64,000 nucleotides of DNA from an uncultured Bacteroidota bacterium (GTDB lineage Bacteria; Bacteroidota; Bacteroidia; Chitinophagales; Chitinophagaceae), in assembly GCA_903835005.1 (NCBI GenBank), contig CAILLK010000163.1, positions 1 to 64,000 of the forward strand, read 5' to 3'. Position 1 is the first letter of the stretch. The number at the start of each line of letters is the position of its first letter. Positions 7,971 through 17,475 of this stretch are shown here, piece after piece. Both the position numbers and the translations under genes were made by a program. The notes beneath the pieces were generated by a model. That model was not told the origin of the DNA and made no database searches. It saw only the letters and a program-made list of their open reading frames with translations.

Positions 7971-10900
7971 TCATTTAATTGGGAATGAAATAGTAAAGAT
8001 TGTACCCTTATTTTTTTTACTTTCTACTTTTACCTGACCATGATAATGTAACTCAACTAAGCTCTTTAAAACATAAAGTCCATTTCCTTTGTGTTTTTCA
8101 TTGCCTCTAGTTGTATATTTATCGAGAAAAATTTTGTTTATATTTTCTTCTTCAATTCCAATACCGTTATCTGCCACTGATATATCTATAAAACCTGAAT
8201 TTAATTTACCGTAAATATTTATATTTCCTCCTCCAGGCATTGCACCAATCGAATTCCTTATTAGTTCAAATAATACAATATCTGTTATTGTTTCAAAATC
8301 TGCTTTTATTCTCGGTAGATTATCAAAATTATCTACTGTTATTTTTATATTATTGTTTGATTTGAATTCTTCATTATTTAATATTGTTTCTTTCAATTTT
8401 ACATAATCTATATATGAAGGGGTTGAGCTTAATAGCTTTTCTAATTTATTTTGCATACCATATCTGCTATTTATAACTTTGTCGGTTATTCCAATGAGAT
8501 TTTGTAATTTATTCAATATTTTTTCATCAGTCTTTTTTGATTCGACAATATCTATTAAGTTAGTTCTAATTAATCCAACCCAACCACCAACTTCATGTAC
8601 CATACCATGTCGTACTAATATTGCCATTTCGGCCACTCTTTTACTAATGCTGTTCTCCAGTTCAGCGTTTTTATTCTTGATTTCTTCAAATTGTTGAGCG
8701 TTATGAATTGCCATTGCTGCAGCTAATGCTAAATTACGTAATAAATTTATTTCATCCTCTTGGAAATCATTGTATTCATCGCTTTCAATATTTAATACTC
8801 CAATTACTAGCCCTCTTACAACTAAAGGAACAACTATTTCACTTTTTTTCATACCCCATACTGGAGCTTTGTAAGATATTCTTTCAATATTTGTTGGAAA
8901 ATAAATGTCTTTATCACTAATGTTCTTGGGTATAATATATTCCTTATCTATTGATGGTAAGTACACAATTGATTTTTTTAATACGGATATGCCACAAATT
9001 GAATCAAATGGAACTCTAATTCCTTCATCAAATTTATGAGTAGACTTATTCACAATTAAAAATTCAGGATTATAAACATTATCCAATAAAAGAATTTCCC
9101 CATTAATATTATTTATCAATGACAGACCTTTGCTTAAAATAATGTTCAAAACTTCATTTAAACTGAAGTTCGAATCTAAAATTGCTCTATCAATTGAAGC
9201 TAAAGAGCCCATTCTAACTTGATGTTGGCTTATTTCATCGAACATTATAAAAATATGAATTGCAATAGCAGCCTGTTGTGCAAAATCATTTATTTTATCA
9301 ATGTCATCTTCTGTAAATTTATTTACCTCATTACTTTCTATATTAAATACTCCTATCACTTCATTTTGAATCATTAGAGGAACAACCAACTCACATAATA
9401 AATTGTCTCCTAAATAGTTTTTATATAATAATTTAATATCATTAGATGAATTGTTTATGTCTGGAATATATATAGTCTTGTTTTCAAGAATTGCTTTCCC
9501 ACTTATGCTATCATTTATTGCAAGTTTTCTTCTGAATTGACTAGGATTTGTAGATTCTAAAACCGTAAGTTCATTAAAACCGGTTTTTAAAGCTATCCCG
9601 CCAAATTGGCCATTTACAATTTTTAAAACTTGATTAAGTATTATACGTAAAATATTTTTTAATTCTAAATTAGTAAATGTCAATTTATTGTCCATCTTGC
9701 GCAAACTATTTAGAAACAATGTATTAAATTGTATCTGTTGTGCTAACTTAAGGTTTTTAATTGCCATAGATGCTTGTGCAACTAATGATTTCAATATATC
9801 AATATCTGAATTATTGAAAAAATTTTCTTTTTCGCTTTCCAACATAAAAATACCAATTACTTTATCATCTATTAATAAAGGTATAGCTATAGCCGATTTA
9901 ACATTCTTGTCAGCAGAATTATATTCGCCATTTACAGTTGTATTGCTGAACCTAGAATAATTAATATTGTTAACAGTATTATTGATGACAATTTCCCTTT
10001 TGGATTTTATAGCAAGACTTGTAATACCATTTTCAACAGAGTATGCATAATTTTTTATATTACCATAAGCGGTTGAAGAAAAAATAATTTTTACTTCTCT
10101 TGATCTATCATCATATGATGCGTAGAAGCCTAACTTTTCATTTATTAAATTAAGACATTCATCTAAAACTGATTTTAGGATAAAATTTTCCTGATCAGTT
10201 ATATTGCTTTTTGAAACTATTCTACTCTCAATGTTTAATAAATTTGTTGCAAATTTTAATTTAGCCAATAATTTTTCTTTTTCCTCTTTGGTGTACTTTA
10301 AATTATTGTCTATTGCTAATTTAGTTACAATATTTATTGAAAGTAAAGTTAAGCATATAAGTATACAAATTTTTAATACCAAACCAATTCCAAACCCTAA
10401 ATTGTCGATATATAAAATTGATCTCGGATCTATTTTATCCCTTTGAGCTATTGATAGAAATTGAATAATTGCATACAATAATGTGGAATAAAATAATATA
10501 TATACATATATAGACAATTTAGATGTTGGAGAATACTTTATGCTTAATTTTCTAAAATAAAAAGATAATAAGAAAAATGAAGTAAAATCAACAAAAGCTG
10601 CTGGGAAATATCTAAGATGAATATAAGGAATAATGTATGTAGATCCAGGTATCAATTTAATAATCCAGCAAGATAGCAAAATACATGTGATACTAAAATT
10701 AGATAATAATTTTAAATAGCTTAAATACTTATTATTAAATACATATATCGTTGATTTTAAAAAGAAATACATGCTAAATAAATCAAATGTAGATCGGATA
10801 AATAATGTTGCATAATCAGGTAAGTGAATAATTTTAATAAAAATAAATACAAATAAATATATAAGTTGAATTAGCCACCCAGTAAAAATATATTTAAACT

Positions 10901-11027
10901 CTAATATGTGGCCCAATTTGAATATTTGTAATGACAATATTGCCATACAAATTACTATTGGAATTTGTATCGCAATTATATAATGTGTCAATATTTGATT
11001 CTGCAATATATTATGGATTATATTCAT
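7971..11027 (-). CDS. Membrane histidine kinase with three GAF domains
   Basis: 1018 aa. The first ~235 residues contain seven or eight hydrophobic segments (7TM-type sensor). A short coiled coil follows, then three GAF-like domains at about 275-425, 455-600 and 620-780, recognisable from repeated AIPLLIDDKVIGIFMLESE-type strands. A short helical region holds the probable phospho-His811 (MVHEVGGW), and an HATPase domain covers ~890-1018 (N box ELIRNSIGAM, G1 DNGIGI, G2 GNGLYVLK). The H box is atypical: the His-Glu is followed by VGGW rather than the usual RTPL. It heads the AT-rich operon. Confidence 0.87.
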   Translation of the reverse strand: MNIIHNILQNQILTHYIIAIQIPIVICMAILSLQIFKLGHILEFKYIFTGWLIQLIYLFVFIFIKIIHLPDYATLFIRSTFDLFSMYFFLKSTIYVFNNKYLSYLKLLSNFSITCILLSCWIIKLIPGSTYIIPYIHLRYFPAAFVDFTSFFLLSFYFRKLSIKYSPTSKLSIYVYILFYSTLLYAIIQFLSIAQRDKIDPRSILYIDNLGFGIGLVLKICILICLTLLSINIVTKLAIDNNLKYTKEEKEKLLAKLKFATNLLNIESRIVSKSNITDQENFILKSVLDECLNLINEKLGFYASYDDRSREVKIIFSSTAYGNIKNYAYSVENGITSLAIKSKREIVINNTVNNINYSRFSNTTVNGEYNSADKNVKSAIAIPLLIDDKVIGIFMLESEKENFFNNSDIDILKSLVAQASMAIKNLKLAQQIQFNTLFLNSLRKMDNKLTFTNLELKNILRIILNQVLKIVNGQFGGIALKTGFNELTVLESTNPSQFRRKLAINDSISGKAILENKTIYIPDINNSSNDIKLLYKNYLGDNLLCELVVPLMIQNEVIGVFNIESNEVNKFTEDDIDKINDFAQQAAIAIHIFIMFDEISQHQVRMGSLASIDRAILDSNFSLNEVLNIILSKGLSLINNINGEILLLDNVYNPEFLIVNKSTHKFDEGIRVPFDSICGISVLKKSIVYLPSIDKEYIIPKNISDKDIYFPTNIERISYKAPVWGMKKSEIVVPLVVRGLVIGVLNIESDEYNDFQEDEINLLRNLALAAAMAIHNAQQFEEIKNKNAELENSISKRVAEMAILVRHGMVHEVGGWVGLIRTNLIDIVESKKTDEKILNKLQNLIGITDKVINSRYGMQNKLEKLLSSTPSYIDYVKLKETILNNEEFKSNNNIKITVDNFDNLPRIKADFETITDIVLFELIRNSIGAMPGGGNINIYGKLNSGFIDISVADNGIGIEEENINKIFLDKYTTRGNEKHKGNGLYVLKSLVELHYHGQVKVESKKNKGTIFTISFPIK

Positions 11028-11398
11028 TAAGGTATATTAAGTATTATAAACATAAAAACATGATAATATAAATTAAAATCATCACTATATTCTTAATTTG
11101 TTTTAATTATTTTGAAATTTTTTAAATAATTCCTGATAAATAATTTGGGCTAAAGTACAAATAACATTTTTCCTGTACAAGGTTTTTTCTATTTTATCTG
11201 GGGGGTATTTTCCCCATTTAAGGGGGGGGGTATTTTTCCCGTATTGTATAATTCAGAAAAATGTTGTAATTAGACCGCAATTGACAAACCTATGAGCTAA
11301 AAAGAGATGCAATATGAAATGCTCAATAAAGAAATCCAGTACAAGAGTGCGGCAACGGCAGCCCAATAGCCATCCCCAAACCCCACCCCCCATATAAA
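11028..11398. promoter_or_regulatory. Intergenic region with two G-rich/C-rich inverted repeats
   Basis: There is no gene in these 371 bp. At 11200-11215 six G are followed by tatttt and four C; at 11222-11240 nine G are followed by tattttt and three C. The two half-palindromes are direct copies about 22 bp apart. They lie about 175-210 bp upstream of the GAF kinase start and could be an operator pair for that operon, or stem-loops in its leader. They could equally mark the boundary of acquired DNA. The flanking sequence is otherwise AT-rich without a clear TAnnTTTG promoter. Confidence 0.4.
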
Positions 11399-13906
11399 TC
11401 AGTCCTCATTTACATAAACCCGCTTTACGCGCTGGGAGATGCCGGTCATTATTTCGTAGGAGATGGTGTGGGCCCAATCAGCGAGGCGGGTTACGGGCAG
11501 GGCGGGGCCAAAGATGATGGCATCGTCGCCTTCGCGGGCTTCGGGTATGTGGGTGATGTCCACCATGCACATATCCATGCATATGCTGCCTATGGTGGGG
11601 GCTGGCTGGCCGTGTATGAGCACATGTGCGCGGCCATGGCCCAATGAGCGGGGGTAGCCGTCGGCATAGCCTATGCAGATGGTGGCTATGCGGGTGGGCT
11701 GGGTGGTAAAGGTATGGTGGCCATAGCCTACGCTTTCGGCGGCGGGCACTTCATGCACCTGTGCTATGCTGGTGCGCAGGGTGCTTATCTGCTTCAGTTT
11801 ATGCTGCAGGGCGTGGCTGCTATCGGCGCCATAGAGGCCGAGGCCCAGGCGCACCATATCGTAGTGGAGGGCATGGTGGCGTATGGTTCCGGCCGAGTTG
11901 CACAGATGGCGCAGGGGGGTATAGGGCAGGTAAGTAAGCAGGCGGTTGCTCATCTCATCAAACAGGGTGGCCTGGCGGGTGGTGAAGGCATCCTGCTCCG
12001 GGTCGTCGCTGGCGGCCAGGTGGCTGAAAATGCTGGCTATGCTTATGTGGCTGCAATCTTTGATACGGGCGCCCAGTTCGTCCATATCTGCGGGGGTAAA
12101 GCCGAGGCGGTGCATGCCGGTATCGAGCTTTATATGCACGGGGTATTGCTGCGCACCAAAGGTCTGGGCTATATGCACAAATGCCTCGAAGGAGCGGAAG
12201 TTGAAGATCTCGGGTTCGAGCTTCCAGGCTATCATTCGGTCGAATGATGTGGCATCGGGGCTCATCACCATTACGGGCATTTTGATGCCTGCCTTGCGCA
12301 GGGCTATGCCTTCATCGGTATAGGCTACGGCCAGGTAGTCTACGCCTGCATACTGTAGCTGTCCGGCTATCTCGAAACTGCCGCTTCCATAGGAGAACGC
12401 CTTGACCATGGCCATTGTTTTTACACCCGGTTTCAGCTCGGCACGGAACACATTGAGGTTGTGGGTGAGGGCCGAGAGGTCGATAGACATTACTGTCTGG
12501 TGTACCTTCTGCTCGAGCAGCAGGCCTATTTTCTCGAATGCAAACACCCGTGCGCCCTTGAGCAGTATGGCTTCTTTGCTGAAGGTGAGCAGGTGGAAAT
12601 TTTTCAGGAAGTCGTAGGTGGACTTAAAGAATATACTGCGGAGCTTGCGGTTTTTGCGGAAGGCGGCTTTGTTCTTACTCAGGGCAGGGCCTATGCCTAT
12701 GAACCGCTGAATGTTTTTGCGGCTGAGCAGCGAGGCTACCTCCTCGTAGAGGTCCATATCGCGCTTGCCTGGCTGCAGTATATCAGAGAGGATTACGGTA
12801 TGCTGGCTGTGCTGTTTCTGCTGGCTGAGGTAGTTGAGGGCCAGAGCCACAGAGGTAAGGTCGGAGTTGTAGGTATCGTTGATGATAGTGCTGTCGTTGA
12901 TGCCGTGCCTCAGCTCCAGGCGCATAGATACGGGCTGCAACTGCCGCATGTGCAGGCGGGTATCGTCCTGGGTAATACCCAGCAGCAGCGAGAGGCACCA
13001 GCAGTGTATGGTATTCTCTACCGATGCATCGTCGGTAAAGGGGATCTGGATGCTGACCTCATTGCCCTGGTATATTCCTTTTATGTCGGTCTTTGTGGTG
13101 TTCTTTAGTATTTCGGTTATCCTCAGGTCGGCATCCTGCTTCTGCGACCAGGTGAACAACTGCAGCGCCTCCTCGTTGCGGCCACCTTTTACATGGTTTT
13201 TGTATTGCAGTATGCACTGGTTGAGCTCGGAGTGGTCGAGGCAATAAACAAGCTGGCGCACATGGCGGAAGAGCAGGAGCTTTTCGTTGATCTTCTGGCG
13301 GCCATTGAGGAAGCCTTCGCTGTGGGCCTCGCCTATATTGGTGAAGATGCCTATGGTGGGCTGGATGATGCGTTCGAGCAGCTCCATCTCGCCGGGCTGG
13401 GAAATGCCGGCCTCAAATACTGCCATGTCGTGCTCCTGGTTCATCTGCCAAACGGAGAGGGGCACGCCTACCTGCGAGTTGTAGCTTTTGGGGCTGCGCA
13501 CTATGTTGTAGCTGTTGCTGAGCAACTGGTATAGCCACTCCTTGACGATGGTTTTGCCATTGCTGCCGGTGATGCCTATGACGGGGATACTGAACTGCCT
13601 GCGGTGGGCTGCGGCTATCTGCTGCAGGGCTGCAAGGGTATCTTTAACGAGTATAATATTGGAATGGGTGATGCGGGAGTCATTGACGGGTTGCGATACC
13701 AGGAAATTGCGGACGCCCTTCTGCCAGGCATCGTAAATAAAAGTATGGCCATCGCGCAGGGTGGTTTTGAGGGCTATGAACAGGGCCTGTTCGGGTTGCT
13801 CTATGTTGCGGCTGTCGATGGCGAGGACATCAATGGTGTGATCCGGTTGGTGTTCTGTGAGCCAGTTGCCGTTGCAGGCTTTCCGTAATTGGTTGATGTT
13901 GTTCAT
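11399..13906 (-). CDS. murF-alr: Bifunctional MurF ligase / alanine racemase
   Basis: 835 aa. Residues 1 to about 455 are a MurF-type ligase (ATP loop GITGSNGKTIVKEW), which adds D-Ala-D-Ala to the UDP-MurNAc-tripeptide. Residues from ~473 (MSIDLSALTHNLNVF) to the end are a fold-III PLP alanine racemase, with the PLP lysine in MVKAFSYGSG near residue 501 and the conserved tyrosine region SVGYGHH. The fusion makes D-alanine and uses its dipeptide in one polypeptide and is a known arrangement in Bacteroidota. Start ATG 13906. It stands alone on this strand. Confidence 0.95.
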   Translation of the reverse strand: MNNINQLRKACNGNWLTEHQPDHTIDVLAIDSRNIEQPEQALFIALKTTLRDGHTFIYDAWQKGVRNFLVSQPVNDSRITHSNIILVKDTLAALQQIAAAHRRQFSIPVIGITGSNGKTIVKEWLYQLLSNSYNIVRSPKSYNSQVGVPLSVWQMNQEHDMAVFEAGISQPGEMELLERIIQPTIGIFTNIGEAHSEGFLNGRQKINEKLLLFRHVRQLVYCLDHSELNQCILQYKNHVKGGRNEEALQLFTWSQKQDADLRITEILKNTTKTDIKGIYQGNEVSIQIPFTDDASVENTIHCWCLSLLLGITQDDTRLHMRQLQPVSMRLELRHGINDSTIINDTYNSDLTSVALALNYLSQQKQHSQHTVILSDILQPGKRDMDLYEEVASLLSRKNIQRFIGIGPALSKNKAAFRKNRKLRSIFFKSTYDFLKNFHLLTFSKEAILLKGARVFAFEKIGLLLEQKVHQTVMSIDLSALTHNLNVFRAELKPGVKTMAMVKAFSYGSGSFEIAGQLQYAGVDYLAVAYTDEGIALRKAGIKMPVMVMSPDATSFDRMIAWKLEPEIFNFRSFEAFVHIAQTFGAQQYPVHIKLDTGMHRLGFTPADMDELGARIKDCSHISIASIFSHLAASDDPEQDAFTTRQATLFDEMSNRLLTYLPYTPLRHLCNSAGTIRHHALHYDMVRLGLGLYGADSSHALQHKLKQISTLRTSIAQVHEVPAAESVGYGHHTFTTQPTRIATICIGYADGYPRSLGHGRAHVLIHGQPAPTIGSICMDMCMVDITHIPEAREGDDAIIFGPALPVTRLADWAHTISYEIMTGISQRVKRVYVNED

Positions 13907-14004
13907 GGAAGGGGCAAATTTAGAGGAGTTTTTTGAAACGGGGGTTTAAAATGGGAAACGCAATCCCATTAAATTAAGTGAGTGATATATTCCCAACACT
14001 ACAT

Positions 14005-14095
14005 TCAACCCCGATGGGGTTGTGCCTCATATTTTTCTTACCACCGGTTTCACCGGTGGCTATTCAAATTAAATCCCATTGGGATTTTTATATTT
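14005..14095 (+). repeat. Short interspersed hairpin repeat
   Basis: A run of small palindromes (ccccgatgggg, accaccggtttcaccggtgg, aatcccattgggattt) separated by AT-rich spacers. The same kind of unit, different in sequence but alike in design, occurs at 58435-58545 and 60682-60780. In this copy the palindromes lie inside the 5' extension of the glycosyltransferase ORF, which argues that this extension is not coding. Confidence 0.6.
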
Positions 14096-14100
14096 TGAGA

Positions 14101-15291
14101 TTGACAAATAACTTAAAATTATGGCAGGCACTGACCGATTTACCTGCTTTCGATTTAACATTGTTTCTTTGCCGGGTGATTACTACAATTTTATATGGGC
14201 TTTTCCTTGTTGCTGTTGTTATCCAGATTGGGTTTGCTTTGTATTTCTTTTTGAGGGTTTTTGGGATGGCAGATGAGGGAGTGGATTCAAAGACTGACAA
14301 TCAGGGAGTGAGTATAATTATCTGTGCTAAGAATGAGGCTAAGAACCTGGATGATCATCTATCAGGTATTCTGAGGCAGCAATATGGGGGTAATTTTGAG
14401 GTGATTGTGGTAAATGATGCATCGAATGATGCTACAGGCAATGTATTGAGGAATTATAAGGAAGACTTTGATAACCTTAATGAAGTGATGATTTCTTCGT
14501 TTGAGAAGCGGGTTTTCAAGGGTAAGAAACATGCACTGAGCAATGGTGTGGCTGCGGCACAATATGACTGGCTGCTGCTGACTGATGCCGACTGTGAGGT
14601 GGCTTCGGGCAACTGGTTGCAGCAAATGGTGGCACCATTGGGCAGGGGGAAAGAAATAGTGGCGGGGTATGGCGGGTATACCGAGGGGGCGGGCTTGCTG
14701 AATGCATTTACGAGGTGGGAAACGGTTCATTCTTTTTTGCAATACAGCACTTATGCTTTGGCAGGTTTGCCCTATATGGCTGTGGGCAGGAATATGGCTT
14801 GTACCAAAAGTGTTTTCCTTAAGGCGCAGCAAAGTAAATTATGGAATGAACTGCCATCGGGCGATGATGACCTGTCGGTGCGCATTTGCGGCACACCAGA
14901 TAATGTGGCTGTGGTATGTAATGAAGAGGCTTTCACGCATTCGGCGGCTAAGACTACCTGGAAGGAATGGGCAGGTCAGAAACAACGGCATCTGTCTGCC
15001 GGAAAGTATTATAAGTGGGGCATTAAGTTGCTGATGGGGGCTTATGGCTTTGCCCATGCGGTAATGTGGCTGGGGTTTGTGGTTTTACTATTTACAAAGT
15101 ATCGGGTAGTTGTGGGCGCATTATTTGGGGTGAGGTGTTTGGTATATTGGCTGATTTGGGCATTTACCGCACGTAAGCTAAATGAGAAAAACCTGGTTTA
15201 TTTTTTCCCGCTTTTCGATTTGGGGTGGATGATCTATAACTTTGCCTTCTTTCCTTACATAACCTGGAAAAATAAACAACAGTGGAAATAA
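14101..15291 (+). CDS. Membrane glycosyltransferase, family 2 type
   Basis: About 396 aa. An N-terminal hydrophobic helix (ITTILYGLFLVAVVIQIGFA) is followed by a GT2 catalytic domain: SIIICAKNEAKNL, VIVVNDAS, the metal-binding DADCE, and ED-like GDDDLSVRI. Two or three membrane segments follow near the C-terminus (YGFAHAVMWLGFVVLLF and others). Such proteins transfer sugars to lipids or growing polysaccharides; the acceptor is unknown. The open frame extends upstream to GTG 13978, but that part runs through a hairpin repeat, so a TTG near 14101 is preferred with low certainty. It overlaps rsmG by 10 bp. Confidence 0.8.
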   Translation: MTNNLKLWQALTDLPAFDLTLFLCRVITTILYGLFLVAVVIQIGFALYFFLRVFGMADEGVDSKTDNQGVSIIICAKNEAKNLDDHLSGILRQQYGGNFEVIVVNDASNDATGNVLRNYKEDFDNLNEVMISSFEKRVFKGKKHALSNGVAAAQYDWLLLTDADCEVASGNWLQQMVAPLGRGKEIVAGYGGYTEGAGLLNAFTRWETVHSFLQYSTYALAGLPYMAVGRNMACTKSVFLKAQQSKLWNELPSGDDDLSVRICGTPDNVAVVCNEEAFTHSAAKTTWKEWAGQKQRHLSAGKYYKWGIKLLMGAYGFAHAVMWLGFVVLLFTKYRVVVGALFGVRCLVYWLIWAFTARKLNEKNLVYFFPLFDLGWMIYNFAFFPYITWKNKQQWK

Positions 15292-15920
15292 TATTGAAAT
15301 ACTTTGCCGACTTCAGTGAGGCGCAGATTGAACAGTTCAGGCAACTGGAAGGCTTGTATAAGGAGTGGAATGAAAAAATCAATGTGATATCGCGCAAAGA
15401 CATTGATGCCTTGTATGAGAAGCATGTGCTGCACTCGCTGGCTATAGCCGTGCTGTGCACTTTCGATAAAGGGGCCCATGTGGTGGATATAGGCACCGGG
15501 GGCGGTTTTCCGGGTATACCGCTGGCTATATTTTTTCCGGAGGTGCATTTTACGCTGGTAGATAGTATTGGTAAGAAGATTAAGGTGGTGCAGGAAGTAG
15601 CTGCGGCCATAGGGCTAAAAAATGTAACCGCAATTCACGGCAGGGTAGAGGAGATTAAGGGTAAGACCTTTGACTATGCTGTATCGAGGGCGGTGGCGCC
15701 GCTTGGTGATTTGTGGAAATGGATCAGTCCTCTGATCAGATTGGGGCAGAGGAGTGATGAATTTCCAAACGGGTTGCTGTGTCTTAAAGGGGGGGATTTG
15801 ACTAAGGAGATATTTGAATCGGGATTGAAGCGAATTGTTCAGGCATGGAATGTTCACAATATATTTCCCGAACCTGCGTTTGAGGATAAATTTTTGTTAT
15901 ATGTTCCGAAATTGCAATAA
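15282..15920 (+). CDS. rsmG: 16S rRNA (guanine-527 N7)-methyltransferase RsmG
   Basis: 212 aa, the usual length for RsmG (GidB). The SAM-binding loop VVDIGTGGGFPGIPLAI, the following LVDSIGKKI and the YAVSRAVAPL strand are all diagnostic. The enzyme methylates N7 of G527 in 16S rRNA; its loss gives low-level streptomycin resistance in other bacteria. GTG 15282 is chosen because the N-terminus then matches the family and gives a 10-bp overlap with the glycosyltransferase, implying co-transcription. A decayed copy of its 3' end lies at about 17265-17392. Confidence 0.93.
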   Translation: MEIILKYFADFSEAQIEQFRQLEGLYKEWNEKINVISRKDIDALYEKHVLHSLAIAVLCTFDKGAHVVDIGTGGGFPGIPLAIFFPEVHFTLVDSIGKKIKVVQEVAAAIGLKNVTAIHGRVEEIKGKTFDYAVSRAVAPLGDLWKWISPLIRLGQRSDEFPNGLLCLKGGDLTKEIFESGLKRIVQAWNVHNIFPEPAFEDKFLLYVPKLQ

Positions 15921-15978
15921 AATAATTATTATTGCTATTCACAAATAATTACTGTTAACCACAATTAAAAATCATTCT

Positions 15979-17103
15979 ATGAAAAAAATAATCCTATTAT
16001 GTTGTATAGTACTGGTAATAGTAATTGTATATTCCTGCAAAAAAAACGTTAGTACATCTTCCCTGGGTACGGTTTCGCTGAGCTTACCAGCTACGCCAGA
16101 TATCTATTATGATTCTACCTTCCTTAGTCCGGAATTTTCTGATAGCCTAAATAAAGAGGCGACATTGGGCCGTGTATTATTTTATGACGGGCATTTGTCG
16201 GTCAATAATTCCATATCGTGCGGCAGTTGTCATAAACAGTCAATCGGGTTCAGTGATAATGTAGCCCTGAGTAAGGGTGTTGAAGGACAGCTGACCAAAA
16301 GAAATACGCTTGCTATTAATACCTTAACTTTTAATTCCGGAGCATTAAGTTCCGGCCTTGCAAATTTGTTCTGGGATGGAAGGGAAGATAATGTTTTTAA
16401 CCTGTCGTTGAGGCCGCTGACCAATCATGTTGAAATGGGCATTACAGACCCAGGTACATTGCCGGCGAAACTGGCTGCATTGCCCTACTATAACCAATTG
16501 TTCCTGAATGCATACGGTGATAATACCATAACAGTTGACCGTATTTCCAAAGCCATCGGGCTTTTTATCAATTCTATCCAGTCTTTTAATACCCGTTTCG
16601 ATTTTTATAACCGGGGAATTCAGAATTCAATGACTGCTCAGGAAATTTACGGACTGAATCTGTTCAACACAAAATATAACTGTGCTACCTGCCATAATAT
16701 AAGTAATGGTTTTCCGGGTGGTGGTGGTTATGGCAGCATCAACGGCAGTTTTAAGGATATTGGACTTGACCCGAACTATACCGACCTCGGGCGCGGGGCA
16801 ATTACCGGGAATGACACCGATAATGGTACTTTCCTTATACCTGACCTGCATAATGTAGCTATTACCGGCCCTTATATGCACGACGGCAGGTACAAAACAC
16901 TTGGCGATGTTATAGACCATTACAGCCATGGTATTGCCAACTCGCCTAACCTTGACCCGCTGCTTAAGGATGCCAATGGCAATGCACGCAATATGAATAT
17001 ATCAGAAGATGAAAAGGCAGCTATTATTGCTTTCCTGAATACGCTCACAGATTATAAAATGCTCACCGATACTAAATTTTCCAATCCGTTTAATATAAAG
17101 TAA
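15979..17103 (+). CDS. Di-haem cytochrome c peroxidase / MauG-family lipoprotein (copy 1)
   Basis: 374 aa with a lipoprotein signal (hydrophobic MKKIILLCCIVLVIVIV followed by the YSC lipobox). There are two c-type haem motifs, C81-GSC-H85 and C235-ATC-H239, plus the conserved FWDGRE and YMHDGRYKTL segments of the di-haem peroxidase family. These periplasmic or surface enzymes reduce hydrogen peroxide or oxidise partner proteins. It is paralogous to the gene at 17476 over its whole length. The intergenic DNA shows that the two arose by a tandem duplication. Confidence 0.9.
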   Translation: MKKIILLCCIVLVIVIVYSCKKNVSTSSLGTVSLSLPATPDIYYDSTFLSPEFSDSLNKEATLGRVLFYDGHLSVNNSISCGSCHKQSIGFSDNVALSKGVEGQLTKRNTLAINTLTFNSGALSSGLANLFWDGREDNVFNLSLRPLTNHVEMGITDPGTLPAKLAALPYYNQLFLNAYGDNTITVDRISKAIGLFINSIQSFNTRFDFYNRGIQNSMTAQEIYGLNLFNTKYNCATCHNISNGFPGGGGYGSINGSFKDIGLDPNYTDLGRGAITGNDTDNGTFLIPDLHNVAITGPYMHDGRYKTLGDVIDHYSHGIANSPNLDPLLKDANGNARNMNISEDEKAAIIAFLNTLTDYKMLTDTKFSNPFNIK

Positions 17104-17150
17104 TTAGTTATTAATTTAGCCACCCTTTTAATGGGATGAACGTAAAATTG
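17102..17150 (+). pseudogene. Remnant of the 5' end of the beta-barrel gene
   Basis: Directly after copy 1 of the peroxidase, about 50 bp (attagttattaatttagcc... ggatgaacg) match the start of the 18595 gene, including the signal-peptide codons around ttagccatccttttactagga. The first A of the start codon region and later sequence are altered, and the reading frame does not continue. It is the residue of a lost second copy of the barrel gene. Confidence 0.6.
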
Positions 17151-17225
17151 CCTGGCCCTGATAAACAGTATCAACGCCTGTTAAACTGTTTTTCTTTGAA
17201 AAAGATATTCCAATTTCCAGGGCCA
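17151..17225 (+). repeat. Inverted repeat, possible terminator
   Basis: Arms tggccctg (17151-17158) and cagggcca (about 17217-17224) enclose a ~58-bp AT-rich interior. It may stop transcription from the first peroxidase gene, but the long loop makes that uncertain. Confidence 0.35.
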
Positions 17226-17264
17226 TATATAAGACGGATGAAGGTATTTTTAAATTTTTGTGTT

Positions 17265-17392
17265 TTCAATGCGGTGATTTGACTTTGTCGCTATCGGGAT
17301 GTGAGGGACAAAGTGCAGACTATGAGTTAATACAATATTTTCCAGGAATATGCGTTTGAGGATAAGTTTCTGCTATATCTGCCGAAATTGTA
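17265..17392 (+). pseudogene. Remnant of the 3' end of rsmG
   Basis: The segment 17333-17392 closely matches the end of rsmG (15859-15920): tgcgtttgaggataa, ttctgctatatctgccgaaattgtaa versus the rsmG tail encoding FEDKFLLYVPKLQ and its stop codon. Weaker similarity extends upstream to about 17265 (ggtgatttgact). It marks the left end of the duplicated unit that carried peroxidase copy 2. Confidence 0.75.
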
Positions 17393-17475
17393 AAAAATAT
17401 TTTTTTGGAATAAAAAAAATATTTATTTTTACTTTGTCTGACTAACAACTTTTAACCACAAAAATTAAGCTTTCT

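Noticed and set aside
11714-13534. Several 110-215 codon plus-strand frames opposite murF-alr
   Set aside because: They mirror the high third-position G/C of the fused enzyme and carry no motif; the minus-strand gene is certain.
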